A DNA stretch of 14,050 nt. Source: a bacterium. GTDB lineage: Bacteria; Patescibacteriota; Minisyncoccia; UBA6257. The stretch lies in assembly GCA_030673525.1 (NCBI GenBank), contig DAOVIY010000007.1:1-14050 (forward strand). The letters are read 5' to 3'. How positions within the stretch are numbered: position 1 is the first letter of the stretch; each line of letters begins with the position of its first letter. Made by a program: the position numbers and the translations under genes. Positions 1 to 7,631 of the stretch are shown here, piece by piece. The notes under the pieces are model-generated. The model was not told the DNA's origin. It saw only the letters and a program-made list of their open reading frames with translations, and searched no databases.

Positions 1-788
1 TCAGGATAAATCTTTTCAATCAATTGTTTAAATAAATTTTCCATTAAACTCAAAATATCTTCTTGAGTTGGAAAATCCATTTCCAAATCTAATTGGGTAA
101 ATTCAGGTTGTCTGTCGCCACGCGTATCTTCATCCCGAAAACAACGAGCAATTTGAAAATATCTTTCAAGGCCAGCAACCATTAAAAGTTGTTTGTATTG
201 CTGTGGGCTTTGGGGCAGAGCATAAAATTTTCCCGGTTCCAAACGAGAAGGCACAATATAATCACGGGCTCCTTCTGGAGTAGACTTAGTCAAAATAGGC
301 GTTTCTATTTCTATAAAACCATCATCTGAAAGAAAATCACGTATAAATTTGATTATTTTATGCCTAAAAATAATATTTTTACTCAAACGCTCACGACGCA
401 AATCCAAATATCTATATTTTAAACGTACTTCTTCCTTGATATCTTTGCCATCAGTTGATAAATCAAATGGCGGAGTAAGCGCTTCACTTAATATTTTTAA
501 ACCAGTCACTTCAATTTCTATCTTGCCTGTTGGCATTTTAGGATTTTCCATTGATTTGGGCCGAGCCTTTATAATACCCTTTAGCTCTATAACCCATTCT
601 GAACGCAATTTATTACCTAATTCATAAATTTCTTTTTTGTCTGGAGAAAAAACTATCTGTACTTTTTCTGTTCTATCACGCAAATCAATAAAAATAATCT
701 TCCCATGATCTCTACGGGAATCTACCCATCCATAAAGGGTTATCTCTTTATCAATATATTGTGGGGTGTCTTTTATCCAAATACGCAT
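1..788 (-). CDS. aspS: Aspartyl-tRNA synthetase, N-terminal part (3' end outside window)
   Basis: Charges tRNA-Asp (possibly also tRNA-Asn) with aspartate in the cytoplasm. About 262 residues are visible from the ATG at 786-788; a bacterial AspRS is usually near 580-600, so the rest of the catalytic core, the GAD insertion and class II motif 3 lie beyond base 1. Seen: an N-terminal OB-fold anticodon-binding domain beginning near YGWVDSRRDHG (residues 19-29), class II motif 1 (FIEIETPIL), the GARDYIVPSR segment typical of the bacterial type, QSPQQYKQLLM, and motif 2 with CFRDEDTRGDRQPEFTQLD. His28 sits where non-discriminating bacterial enzymes carry His (see findings). The start follows the MBL gene by 37 bp on the same strand and shows no Shine-Dalgarno site, so it is probably the last visible gene of the nine-gene cluster. 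Identity is very secure. Confidence 0.97.
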   Translation of the reverse strand, partial: MRIWIKDTPQYIDKEITLYGWVDSRRDHGKIIFIDLRDRTEKVQIVFSPDKKEIYELGNKLRSEWVIELKGIIKARPKSMENPKMPTGKIEIEVTGLKILSEALTPPFDLSTDGKDIKEEVRLKYRYLDLRRERLSKNIIFRHKIIKFIRDFLSDDGFIEIETPILTKSTPEGARDYIVPSRLEPGKFYALPQSPQQYKQLLMVAGLERYFQIARCFRDEDTRGDRQPEFTQLDLEMDFPTQEDILSLMENLFKQLIEKIYP

Positions 789-825
789 AATATTTTATTG
801 TATAATAAAAAACGTTATTAGGCAA

Positions 826-1650
826 CTATCTCATTTTAAAACGGATTGTACCGTCTAAATCAGTACGAAAGATTTGAGCGCCAATATTTTTTAAACGCTC
901 AAGCGTGTCAGGATGAGGATGGCCATAACTATTTTCTCCTACCTCAATAACCGCTATTTGGGGTTTAAATTTTTCTAAAAACAGCTCAGAAGATGAATAA
1001 CGAGAACCGTGATGCGGCACTTTTAATATTTGCTTATTATCAGCAGGACAGGAAAGCAGAGGTAAGATTTTCTTTTCTTGGGCAAAACTAATATCTCCGG
1101 TAAAAAGAAAGCAATTTTGTCCCAAAAATAACATATTAACCAAACTAAATTTATTAGGATCTTGTTTTGAAGAAACCATTGTGTCTGGATAAAGAAATAA
1201 AAGATTGTCTTGACTTTCCCAACTTACGTTTACGCCAGTTATTCCTTTAATTATTAATATTTCTCTTTTTTTTAATTCCTGGAGCAGCTTTTGAAATAAA
1301 GAATTGGAATAAGATAAATTATTAAGCATTACAGCTCTAACTTTATATCTTTCCAATATATCAAACAAACCATTAAAATGGTCTTTGTTAGGATGAGAAA
1401 GTATAAACAAATCAATTGTTCTGTCATAAAAAGGCAATAATTTGTCTAATTCAGAAAGAATCTTTGCATCAGGACCAGCATCAATTAAAATATTGCCTGC
1501 TGGAATTTGAATAAGTTGAGCATCACCCTGTCCAACAGATAAAAAACTCACTTCACCTTTAGGCATATAAAGAAAATCAAGAATAATCCAATAAGCAAAA
1601 ATATTGGCGGTAATAAGAATTATTAAAAAATATTTAAAAGGTTTTTTCAT
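826..1650 (-). CDS. ComEC-type metallo-beta-lactamase domain protein, membrane-anchored, separate from ComEC
   Basis: A 274-residue metallo-hydrolase of the ComEC/Rec2 C-terminal family, thought to act on DNA during uptake (the family role is partly inferred). Seen: a short basic start (K2, K3, K6), one hydrophobic segment at about 7-28, then the MBL fold: SVGQGDA (38-44), ILIDAGP (54-60), metal motif SHPNKDH (H86, D90, H91), FTGD (183-186), VPHHGS (211-216), GHPHPDT (243-249) and the closing RTDLDGTIRF. All expected metal ligands appear present. The ATG at 1648-1650 overlaps the comEC stop as ATGA, implying translational coupling; a longer in-frame start at 1737 lies inside comEC, and its added sequence reads as shadow of comEC, so I chose the ATGA start. 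In most bacteria this domain is fused to the ComEC channel. Positive-inside topology puts the enzyme outside the membrane. The stop is TAG. Confidence 0.93.
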   Translation of the reverse strand: MKKPFKYFLIILITANIFAYWIILDFLYMPKGEVSFLSVGQGDAQLIQIPAGNILIDAGPDAKILSELDKLLPFYDRTIDLFILSHPNKDHFNGLFDILERYKVRAVMLNNLSYSNSLFQKLLQELKKREILIIKGITGVNVSWESQDNLLFLYPDTMVSSKQDPNKFSLVNMLFLGQNCFLFTGDISFAQEKKILPLLSCPADNKQILKVPHHGSRYSSSELFLEKFKPQIAVIEVGENSYGHPHPDTLERLKNIGAQIFRTDLDGTIRFKMR

Positions 1651-3041
1651 GTTCTTTTGCGAATGTAGAAAAAAAGAAAAATATAATAAGGAATAATGAG
1701 CCAATGTAAAATGGATGGAATATAAATCTGTGACCAAGGTAAAGAAGAAAATAAGAAAATAACTTTTAAAAAATAGGCAAGAATTAAATTAAGCAAAGCC
1801 CCGAGAAAAAGCCCTAATGGATAAAACAATAAAGAAGAAATCGCTACCATTACTCCGCCCATCATTATTAAAGGAACCAAAGGAAGGATTAAAAGATTTG
1901 TAACCGGAGAAACCAGAGAAAAAATCTGCATTTTAAATATCACCCAAGGAATAACAAATGTTAAAGCTGAAAATGTAGAAAGAGCTGTTTCCCTGATAAT
2001 CTGGCCTTTTTGATTAAACCAATCTTGTTGCCAAAATTTACTTTCTTTCCATATAGGATAAAGAAAGATTATTCCTGCAGTGGCTAAAAATGAAAGTTGA
2101 AAACCCAAATCCCAGAAAAGAATCAAAGGATTTAACCAAATCATTATCACAGCAGCTAAAAGCAGGGCATTAAAAGAATTGTAAAGGCGAAAACTGAAAC
2201 GGGATAAAATCAATAAAGATGCCATAATAGCAGCCCGAATAATAGACGGGGTTAAACCTGCCATAAAAGCAAAGCTTAATATAAACAGGAAAGAAATAAT
2301 AAAATTAACAGAATTACTCATGCATAGAATATCAAGAAAACCAGAAAGCGTTTTTACTATTATTGATAAATGAAGGCCAGACGCGACAATAACGTGGGAT
2401 AAACCACATCTTCTTATTTGTTCTTCCAAAATAGACGTTAAATTATTTTTAGCGCCAAACATTAAACTAATAAGAAGGCTGGATTTGGGTTCAGGAATTA
2501 TTCTTTGTAAAGATGATGTGATTTTATTTCTTATTAATAAAGCGGTTTTTCTCAAAGAAAATTTAGCCGGAGAAAAAAGCTTTATTGAAGGATAACTCAT
2601 TCTTCCAGAAACAATAATTGAACTATATGAACGAAAATCAGAAAAAGGTTTAACTTTGCCTTTAATATTTATAATATCCCCATAATGATAACGGGGATAT
2701 CTATCTGTATAAATAACAATTTTTGGAATGACAATTCTTTGATAATTCTCTTTGAGAATAGGCTCAGCAATAATTGGAGCCTTGATCTCTATTTGCGCTT
2801 CCTCAATAATCGCAGTATTTTTTAATTCTCTAAAAATAATAAAATATCGATATCCTCCTAAAAATAAGCTTAATAAAACTAAAATCAAAACGGTAAATTC
2901 CTTTTTTCTAACAAGAAAATAGATAAAAATTAAAAAAGCAAAAAAACAAATTACCTGCAAGGAAAAATAGTAAGATAAAATTACACCAATTAAAAAAGAC
3001 GCCCCACATTGGCGAAATGCTCTTGAATGAGAGAGCGCCAT
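1647..3041 (-). CDS. comEC: ComEC/Rec2-family DNA-uptake channel lacking the C-terminal MBL domain
   Basis: Predicted inner-membrane channel that passes single-stranded DNA into the cytoplasm during natural transformation. The 464 residues comprise N-terminal membrane segments (about 13-70), an extracytoplasmic OB-like/DUF4131 region (about 78-160, including YGDIINIKGKV), and the multi-spanning Competence domain (about 185-445). Family motifs: LMFGAKNNL (193-201), GLSHVIVASGLHLS (213-226), GLTPSIIRAAIMA (262-274), DLGFQLSFLATAG (311-323) and the SPVTNLLILPLVPL stretch. Full-length ComEC is commonly 700-800 residues; the missing part is the next gene. The stop is the only TGA used in the window and forms an ATGA overlap with the MBL start. 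It lies 59 bp after ftsZ on the same strand. In CPR bacteria such genes usually work with type IV pili and ComEA-like proteins, none of which is in view. Confidence 0.93.
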   Translation of the reverse strand: MALSHSRAFRQCGASFLIGVILSYYFSLQVICFFAFLIFIYFLVRKKEFTVLILVLLSLFLGGYRYFIIFRELKNTAIIEEAQIEIKAPIIAEPILKENYQRIVIPKIVIYTDRYPRYHYGDIINIKGKVKPFSDFRSYSSIIVSGRMSYPSIKLFSPAKFSLRKTALLIRNKITSSLQRIIPEPKSSLLISLMFGAKNNLTSILEEQIRRCGLSHVIVASGLHLSIIVKTLSGFLDILCMSNSVNFIISFLFILSFAFMAGLTPSIIRAAIMASLLILSRFSFRLYNSFNALLLAAVIMIWLNPLILFWDLGFQLSFLATAGIIFLYPIWKESKFWQQDWFNQKGQIIRETALSTFSALTFVIPWVIFKMQIFSLVSPVTNLLILPLVPLIMMGGVMVAISSLLFYPLGLFLGALLNLILAYFLKVIFLFSSLPWSQIYIPSILHWLIIPYYIFLFFYIRKRT

Positions 3042-3100
3042 AAAAATTAAAGAATTTAACGAAAGCTATATTCGAAAAAATACAAGGATATAAACAAAAA

Positions 3101-4321
3101 TTATTCTTCTTCGTTAACTTTTTTGTTTTTTCTTCGAAGAAAAGCGGGAATCTCAAATTCTTTTGCTTCTTCTTTTTTTTCTTCTTCTTTTTTTTCTTCT
3201 TCGCTCACAGGAATTTTGATTTCTAATGGCAAAGCGCGACTAGTTTCTCTAAATTCTTCTCCAAAACCCCCAGCTACAACTGTAACCTTTATTTCTCCTT
3301 TTCTAAGATCATGATCAAAACTAGCGCCGAAAACCACCTGTGCATCTTTTGCTATAGATTCAGTAATGATTCGAGCTGCATCATGAATTTCTACTAATGA
3401 CATATCTTTCCCGCCAGCCACATTAAATAGAACACGTCTTGCCCCGTCTACAGAAATATCTAATAAGGGTGAGGAAATAGCTAATTGAGCCGCTTTTTTT
3501 GCCCGTTCCTGCCCTTTTGATTTTCCTATTCCCAATAAAGTACTTCCAGCCTCTGTTAAAATTGTTCTTAAATTTGCAAAATCTAAATTGATTAAACCAG
3601 GATAAGCAATTAAATTAACCATTCCTTCTACTCCTTGTTTTAAAACATCATCAACTTTAATAAAAGCGTCAAGAATCGGCGTCTTTTCATCAATGATATT
3701 AAAAATTCTATCATTAGGAATTGTTACCAAAGCGTCAACTTCATTGAAAAGCCTACTCCATGCATCTCCGGCAATTTCTAACCTCTTTTCCCCTTCAAAA
3801 ACAAATGGCCTTGTTACTACTGCTATCACTAAAGCTCCTGCTTGTTTTGCCAAATTTGCAACAATAGGCGAAGCACCAGAACCAGTTCCTCCCCCCAAAC
3901 CACATGTAAGAAATAGCATATCAGTCCCTTGGATTATCTGATTTATTTCTTCAATATTTTCCTCTGCCGCTTCTCTTCCCCTTGTTGGGTCCATTCCAGC
4001 TCCTAATCCGCGGCAAATTTCTTTTCCAATTTGTAATTTGATATCTGCCTTTGTACTATGCAAACCTTGAGCATCAGTGTTAATAGTAATAAATTCTACT
4101 CCCTCAATCTTTTTCTCCTTCATCCTTGTCACTACATTTCCACCAGCTCCCCCAACACCAATTATTTTTATACAAATATTTTTAGTTAAAAAGTTCTTTT
4201 TTTCCTTTTTCTTTGCTCTCTTACTTATGAGTTTAGATTTTTGCTTTAGTTTCTCAACCAATTTCTGTTTTGGTTTCTGTTTTAATCTTTTATTCTGTTT
4301 TTTGATCTTTTGTTTTTTCAT
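3101..4321 (-). CDS. ftsZ: Cell-division GTPase FtsZ with basic N-terminal extension
   Basis: Tubulin-like GTPase that forms the division ring. Its 406 residues are: a Lys/Arg-rich extension (1-42, 22 basic residues), the GTPase domain from GVGGAGGN (55-62), tubulin signature GGGTGSG (143-149), RPFVFEGEKR (171-180), the T7 synergy loop NLDFAN (245-250), a C-terminal domain with AISSPLLD and GARRVLFN, a short Glu/Lys linker, and the C-terminal peptide FEIPAFLRRK that normally binds FtsA. Eight more residues follow the peptide. Most FtsZ proteins start about 10 residues before the GVGGAGGN motif; here it is 54. The second catalytic Asp of the T7 loop (E. coli D212) is Asn250. The ATG at 4319-4321 is preferred: the next in-frame ATG (M67) lies past the nucleotide-binding loop, and the TTG at residue 21 would still leave a long basic tail. 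It follows ftsA by 50 bp, the usual ftsA-ftsZ order. Confidence 0.97.
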   Translation of the reverse strand: MKKQKIKKQNKRLKQKPKQKLVEKLKQKSKLISKRAKKKEKKNFLTKNICIKIIGVGGAGGNVVTRMKEKKIEGVEFITINTDAQGLHSTKADIKLQIGKEICRGLGAGMDPTRGREAAEENIEEINQIIQGTDMLFLTCGLGGGTGSGASPIVANLAKQAGALVIAVVTRPFVFEGEKRLEIAGDAWSRLFNEVDALVTIPNDRIFNIIDEKTPILDAFIKVDDVLKQGVEGMVNLIAYPGLINLDFANLRTILTEAGSTLLGIGKSKGQERAKKAAQLAISSPLLDISVDGARRVLFNVAGGKDMSLVEIHDAARIITESIAKDAQVVFGASFDHDLRKGEIKVTVVAGGFGEEFRETSRALPLEIKIPVSEEEKKEEEKKEEAKEFEIPAFLRRKNKKVNEEE

Positions 4322-4371
4322 AAAATTATTTGAATAATAAGATGCGAATTATTAATGTTTAAGATTTAATA

Positions 4372-5580
4372 TTATAAACGGCCATTAAAAAAATCTTTAA
4401 TTTTTTTAAAAATCTTATTTTCTATCACTATCAAACCATTTTCTTCTTGAAATCTCAAGTTAAGTAATCCCAACACAGGAATAAAAGATAAATCAGGATT
4501 TTCTCTATACCATTCAATATCAGGATTAGCTAATCTTACAGGAAGTTTAAATTTTTCTTTTGCTAACTCAACAATAAAAGGCATATTAGCCCCACCACCA
4601 TAAAGTACCACACCGCCAGGAAGTTTTCCAAAGCGATCAATTTCTTTTAATCTTTGTATTACTAAATCGAAAATTTCTGATAGGCGAGCCTCAATAATTT
4701 CCGCTAAAAATCTTTTACTTACTTTCTCAGTAGATTCAGTTTCTTCTAGGTAAATACTTAGATCTATGTTCTCATTCTTGCCAATTTTCTTTTTAATTGC
4801 CGCTCCTTCATTAATTTTTATTTTTTCAGCAATATCAACGTAAGTTTTTAGGCCTACTGCAATATCATTTGTAATATTGTCTCCTCCCATTGGAAACACC
4901 TGCAAATCCAAAATCTCATCATTTTCATAAACACAAGCGCTAGTAGTGCCAGCGCCTAAATCCAAAGCTATTGCCCCCAAATCTTTATCCTGATCAGTAA
5001 GAACAATTTCTGCTCCTGCAAATGGTAAAATAATTTTTGGATCAAGTCTTAAGCCAATTATTTCGCCTAAACGATCAATATAACTAATATTAGGGCTAAA
5101 AGCATCAATTAAAAGACACTCGGTCTCAATTTTTAATCCCTTCATTCCTATTGGATCTTTTACTTTTGCCATTCCGTCAACAATGTAGCTTCTTGAAACA
5201 GTTTGAACCAATGTTCTGTTAGATGGAAGAGCAAAAGCTTGAGCAGCTTTATCTGCTCTTTCTTTATCTTCATCAGTAATTTCCTGATCTGGTCGTGAAA
5301 CTACGGCCACACCTTTAGAAAGACGGGTTTTTATATTAGGGCCTCCTACGCCTATAATGGATTCTTTAAAATGAACATTCTTTAGCATTCCTTCTATTTC
5401 TACCACCAAATTATCCAATTCCTCAGCTGTTCCTTCTATATCCACAATTTCTCCTTTTTTAATGCCGCGAGATTTTCTATGAGCAGGCAAAACAACACTC
5501 CAATTATCAGAATCTTCCTTTCCAACTAAAGCTTTTATATTAGACGTACCTAAATCTATTGCTAAAATATGAGAACCCAT
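4372..5580 (-). CDS. ftsA: Cell-division actin homologue FtsA
   Basis: Peripheral membrane ATPase that tethers FtsZ filaments to the membrane and recruits later division proteins. The 402 residues have the actin/Hsp70 fold: phosphate-1 AIDLGTSNIKA (7-17), the 1C (SHS2-like) region of FtsA around residues 85-160, phosphate-2 ALDLGAGTTS (205-214), the FPMGGDNITNDIA segment (229-241), and adenosine motif GGVVLYGGGANMP (322-334). The last 15 residues (about 388-402, NKIFKKIKDFFNGRL) form an amphipathic basic/hydrophobic helix, the family's membrane-targeting sequence. The length is typical. It starts with ATG at 5578-5580 with no Shine-Dalgarno site, directly after a short AT-rich repeat in the 30-bp spacer behind ybeY. 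Directly upstream of ftsZ, so the two are probably co-expressed. Confidence 0.96.
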   Translation of the reverse strand: MGSHILAIDLGTSNIKALVGKEDSDNWSVVLPAHRKSRGIKKGEIVDIEGTAEELDNLVVEIEGMLKNVHFKESIIGVGGPNIKTRLSKGVAVVSRPDQEITDEDKERADKAAQAFALPSNRTLVQTVSRSYIVDGMAKVKDPIGMKGLKIETECLLIDAFSPNISYIDRLGEIIGLRLDPKIILPFAGAEIVLTDQDKDLGAIALDLGAGTTSACVYENDEILDLQVFPMGGDNITNDIAVGLKTYVDIAEKIKINEGAAIKKKIGKNENIDLSIYLEETESTEKVSKRFLAEIIEARLSEIFDLVIQRLKEIDRFGKLPGGVVLYGGGANMPFIVELAKEKFKLPVRLANPDIEWYRENPDLSFIPVLGLLNLRFQEENGLIVIENKIFKKIKDFFNGRL

Positions 5581-5590
5581 ATTTGTTATT

Positions 5591-5618
5591 TACCAATTAC
5601 CAATTATTAATTACTTAT
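5591..5618. repeat. Short AT-rich tandem repeat in the ybeY-ftsA spacer
   Basis: Two perfect copies of the 7-mer TACCAAT (5591-5597 and 5598-5604) are followed by degenerate copies (5605-5611 and 5612-5618) that run through the ybeY stop into its last codons. The flanking 14-mer TATTTGTTATTTAC (5580-5593) recurs exactly at 6321-6334, at the end of hisS. It may be a simple slippage repeat or part of a genome-wide spacer element; its function is unknown. Confidence 0.45.
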
Positions 5619-6066
5619 TAATTGTCTCTAAAATCTTGTTTTCTAAATATTCCATTTTCAACTTATCCTCCTTTTTACCATGAGTATATCCATAAAGATG
5701 CAGTAAGCCATGGACTACTAATTTTTGATAAAAAGAATCAAGAGATGTATCGAATCTTTTAACTTGTCTTTTTATTTCTTCAGGGCAAAGAAAAATATCC
5801 CCAAGTATTTTTTCTTTTTTGCCTAATTCTAACGGAAAAGTTTCATTCAAGGAAAAAGAAAGAATAGCAGTCTCTTTATTCTTTCCTCGCCAATAATTAT
5901 TTAATCGACGAATATTTTGAGAATCGACAAAAATTAAAGATAAAACTATTCTTTTTCTTTCTTTTAGAACAATTAAGGATTTCTCAACAATGCTGCAAAA
6001 AAATCTTTTAGAAGGAATATTTTGCCTATCTAAATTATATATTAAAACTTCAGGCTTGAAAACCAT
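5611..6066 (-). CDS. ybeY: Endoribonuclease / rRNA maturation factor YbeY
   Basis: Zinc-dependent endoribonuclease family involved in 16S rRNA 3'-end maturation and ribosome quality control. The 151 residues match the usual length. Seen: zinc motif HGLLHLYGYTH with H119, H123 and H129 (pattern HxxxHxxxxxH), the conserved RGKN loop with R60 (the invariant Arg in the family), ETAILSF where relatives usually have TDVLSF or TNVLSF, and GDIFLCPEE (89-97). The Asp/Asn-to-Ala change in TAILSF is a mild oddity away from the metal ligands. It starts 9 bp after the rpsU stop on the same strand, so the two are likely translated from one message; the pairing of a ribosomal protein with a ribosome maturation factor fits this role. 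Confidence 0.95.
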   Translation of the reverse strand: MVFKPEVLIYNLDRQNIPSKRFFCSIVEKSLIVLKERKRIVLSLIFVDSQNIRRLNNYWRGKNKETAILSFSLNETFPLELGKKEKILGDIFLCPEEIKRQVKRFDTSLDSFYQKLVVHGLLHLYGYTHGKKEDKLKMEYLENKILETINK

Positions 6067-6075
6067 CGTTTTATA

Positions 6076-6291
6076 TTAAAGAATCCCCTTTTTTCTTTTA
6101 ATAGCTACTTCCTTAAGAACTTTTATTTTATGAAGAGCTGATAATTTTTCACTTCTTTTAGTCGGTTTAGGATGGTAATATTTTCTTTTTCGAGCTTCCA
6201 AAAGTACACCGCTTTTTTTTATAATCTTAAACGCTCGGCTGAGAAAAGAATTCAGATTTTCTCCTTGTCTTCTTTTTACTGTAATAGGCAT
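6076..6291 (-). CDS. rpsU: Small ribosomal subunit protein bS21
   Basis: A 71-residue, strongly basic 30S protein that binds near the 3' end of 16S rRNA and the mRNA platform. It is recognised by its MPITVKRRQGENLNSFLSRAF start, followed by KKSGVLLEARKRKYYHPKPTKRSEK, which matches the family's KxGVLxExRxRxYYxKPxxKR pattern. The length is normal. It begins with ATG at 6289-6291, 35 bp after hisS and 9 bp before ybeY. No Shine-Dalgarno site is visible before it, notable because bS21 sits beside the anti-Shine-Dalgarno region of 16S rRNA in the ribosome. Confidence 0.93.
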   Translation of the reverse strand: MPITVKRRQGENLNSFLSRAFKIIKKSGVLLEARKRKYYHPKPTKRSEKLSALHKIKVLKEVAIKRKKGIL

Positions 6292-6326
6292 AGTCTATGA
6301 ATTGCTAAATTATTAAATGTTATTTG

Positions 6327-7631
6327 TTATTTACTTTTTGATTTTTGTTTCTTGAATCGCTTTTTAACTTCATTGATTATCTTTTCCAAAGGAATTAATT
6401 CTTGAAGGCCCGAATCCATATCTTTCAAAATTATCATACCATTTAAAACTTCCTCCTGTCCAAGTATAAGAACATAATCTACCTCTAAATTATTGGCAGC
6501 TGTTAATTGAGCCCTTAAACTTTCTTTTCCTAAGTTCTCTCCAAGAAAAATATTTTCTTTACGAAATTGCTCTAAAAGCTTAAAAGATTGTTTTTTTGCC
6601 GCATCCCCTATTTGCACTAAAAATATTTTTGGTTTTGGCAAAACTAATGTTTTGCCTTTTTTTACTAACTCGTCCATCAATCTTTCAACGCCAAAAGCAA
6701 CGCCAACAGCCGGCTTATATGTTCCGCCTAAAGATTTTACTAATTTATCATATCTTCCACCGCCAGCTAAAGCAATTCTTTTTATTTCGTTACCAAGAAA
6801 AAATTCAAAAACAGTTCTTGTATAATAATCAAGTCCTCGAACTAATGTTTTGTCCAATATATAAGAAACGTCTAAATAATCCAATAATTCTAAAATATCT
6901 TTAAAATGGCTATTACATTCTGAACAAAGATAATCTAAAGAAATTGGAGCGCCATTTTTAATAAATAAACATTTCTCATTTTTACAATCTAAAACCCTTA
7001 AAGGATTTTCTTTTATGCGTCTTCGGCAATTATCGCAAATTTGCTTAATATATTTTCTATAGTATTTTTTTAATTCTTTTATATAAACAGGCCTGCATTC
7101 AGAACAACCAATACTGTTAAGAGATAAACAAATATTCTTTTGCTTAAATCCTAAGCTTTCCAAAAAAACTTGCGAGACAATAATCATTTCTACATCAGTG
7201 GCTGGAGAACCTTCCCCAATTATTTCTGCTCCTAACTGATAAAATTGGCGAAAACGACCAGCTTGAGGTTTTTCATGACGAAAAAAAGGACCAAAATAAT
7301 AAAACTTGACTGGTTGAGGTAAATTAAACATCCCTTTTTCTATATATGCCCTTACTACTGAAGCTGTTCCTTCTGGCCGAAGAGCCAATAATTCCTTATT
7401 TTCTTTGGTTCTCAAAATATACATCTCTTTATTTACAATATCTGTTTTTTTGCCTATTCCCTTAGTAAATAATTCGGCTTTTTCTAATATGGGAGTTTCT
7501 ATTCTTTGAAAACCATAAAATGCAAAAATCTTTTTTGTATTAGACAAAATATAATCATAATAAAGCCAATCTTTTGGCAAAATATCTTTCATTCCACGAA
7601 GTGTCTGAAAAGATTTTCTTTTATAAACCAT
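6327..7631 (-). CDS. hisS: Histidyl-tRNA synthetase
   Basis: Class II synthetase that attaches histidine to tRNA-His, cytoplasmic, normally a homodimer. The 434 residues are full length. Seen: RGMKDILP near the start (12-19), motif 1 around FQRIETPILE (41-50), LRPEGTASVVRAY (84-96), motif 2 with FRHEKPQAGRFRQFYQLG (117-134), HisA signature RGLDYYTRTVFEF (265-277), HisB AGGGRYDKL (289-297), motif 3 GVAFGVERL (310-318), and an anticodon-binding domain from about 332 onward. The insertion between motif 2 and HisA carries Cys pairs (C176/C179, C199/C202, C216/C221, C236/C239) that could hold zinc; similar Cys-rich inserts occur in other bacterial HisRS as I recall. The start overlaps the lepB 3' end by 11 bp, indicating coupling. 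The C-terminus ends in a Lys/Ser-rich tail. Confidence 0.97.
   Translation of the reverse strand: MVYKRKSFQTLRGMKDILPKDWLYYDYILSNTKKIFAFYGFQRIETPILEKAELFTKGIGKKTDIVNKEMYILRTKENKELLALRPEGTASVVRAYIEKGMFNLPQPVKFYYFGPFFRHEKPQAGRFRQFYQLGAEIIGEGSPATDVEMIIVSQVFLESLGFKQKNICLSLNSIGCSECRPVYIKELKKYYRKYIKQICDNCRRRIKENPLRVLDCKNEKCLFIKNGAPISLDYLCSECNSHFKDILELLDYLDVSYILDKTLVRGLDYYTRTVFEFFLGNEIKRIALAGGGRYDKLVKSLGGTYKPAVGVAFGVERLMDELVKKGKTLVLPKPKIFLVQIGDAAKKQSFKLLEQFRKENIFLGENLGKESLRAQLTAANNLEVDYVLILGQEEVLNGMIILKDMDSGLQELIPLEKIINEVKKRFKKQKSKSK

Noticed and set aside
1647..1649. UGA recoding to glycine (Gracilibacteria-type code)
   Set aside because: comEC ends naturally at this TGA, which overlaps the next start, and I saw no in-frame TGA within any conserved gene of the window.
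1651..1737. 29-residue N-terminal extension of the MBL protein
   Set aside because: The added sequence lies wholly inside comEC in another frame, and the ATGA start gives a canonical basic-plus-helix membrane anchor.
2908..3156. 82-residue minus-strand frame spanning the comEC start and ftsZ end
   Set aside because: It overlaps two secure genes in another frame and is only a Phe/Leu-rich shadow.
3123..4337. Several plus-strand open frames (about 3123-3314, 3693-3941, 4077-4337) opposite ftsZ
   Set aside because: They are Phe/Ser-rich antisense shadows of the Lys- and Glu-rich ftsZ codons, with no family motif, and ftsZ is certain.
4322..4371. Inverted repeats in the ftsA-ftsZ spacer
   Set aside because: Only 5-bp AT stems (ATTAT/ATAAT and AATAA/TTATT) are present, expected by chance in such AT-rich DNA.
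6905..7106. Cys pairs in the HisRS insertion as a novel zinc domain
   Set aside because: Similar Cys-containing inserts around NPLRxLDCK are, as I recall, found in other bacterial HisRS such as those of clostridia.
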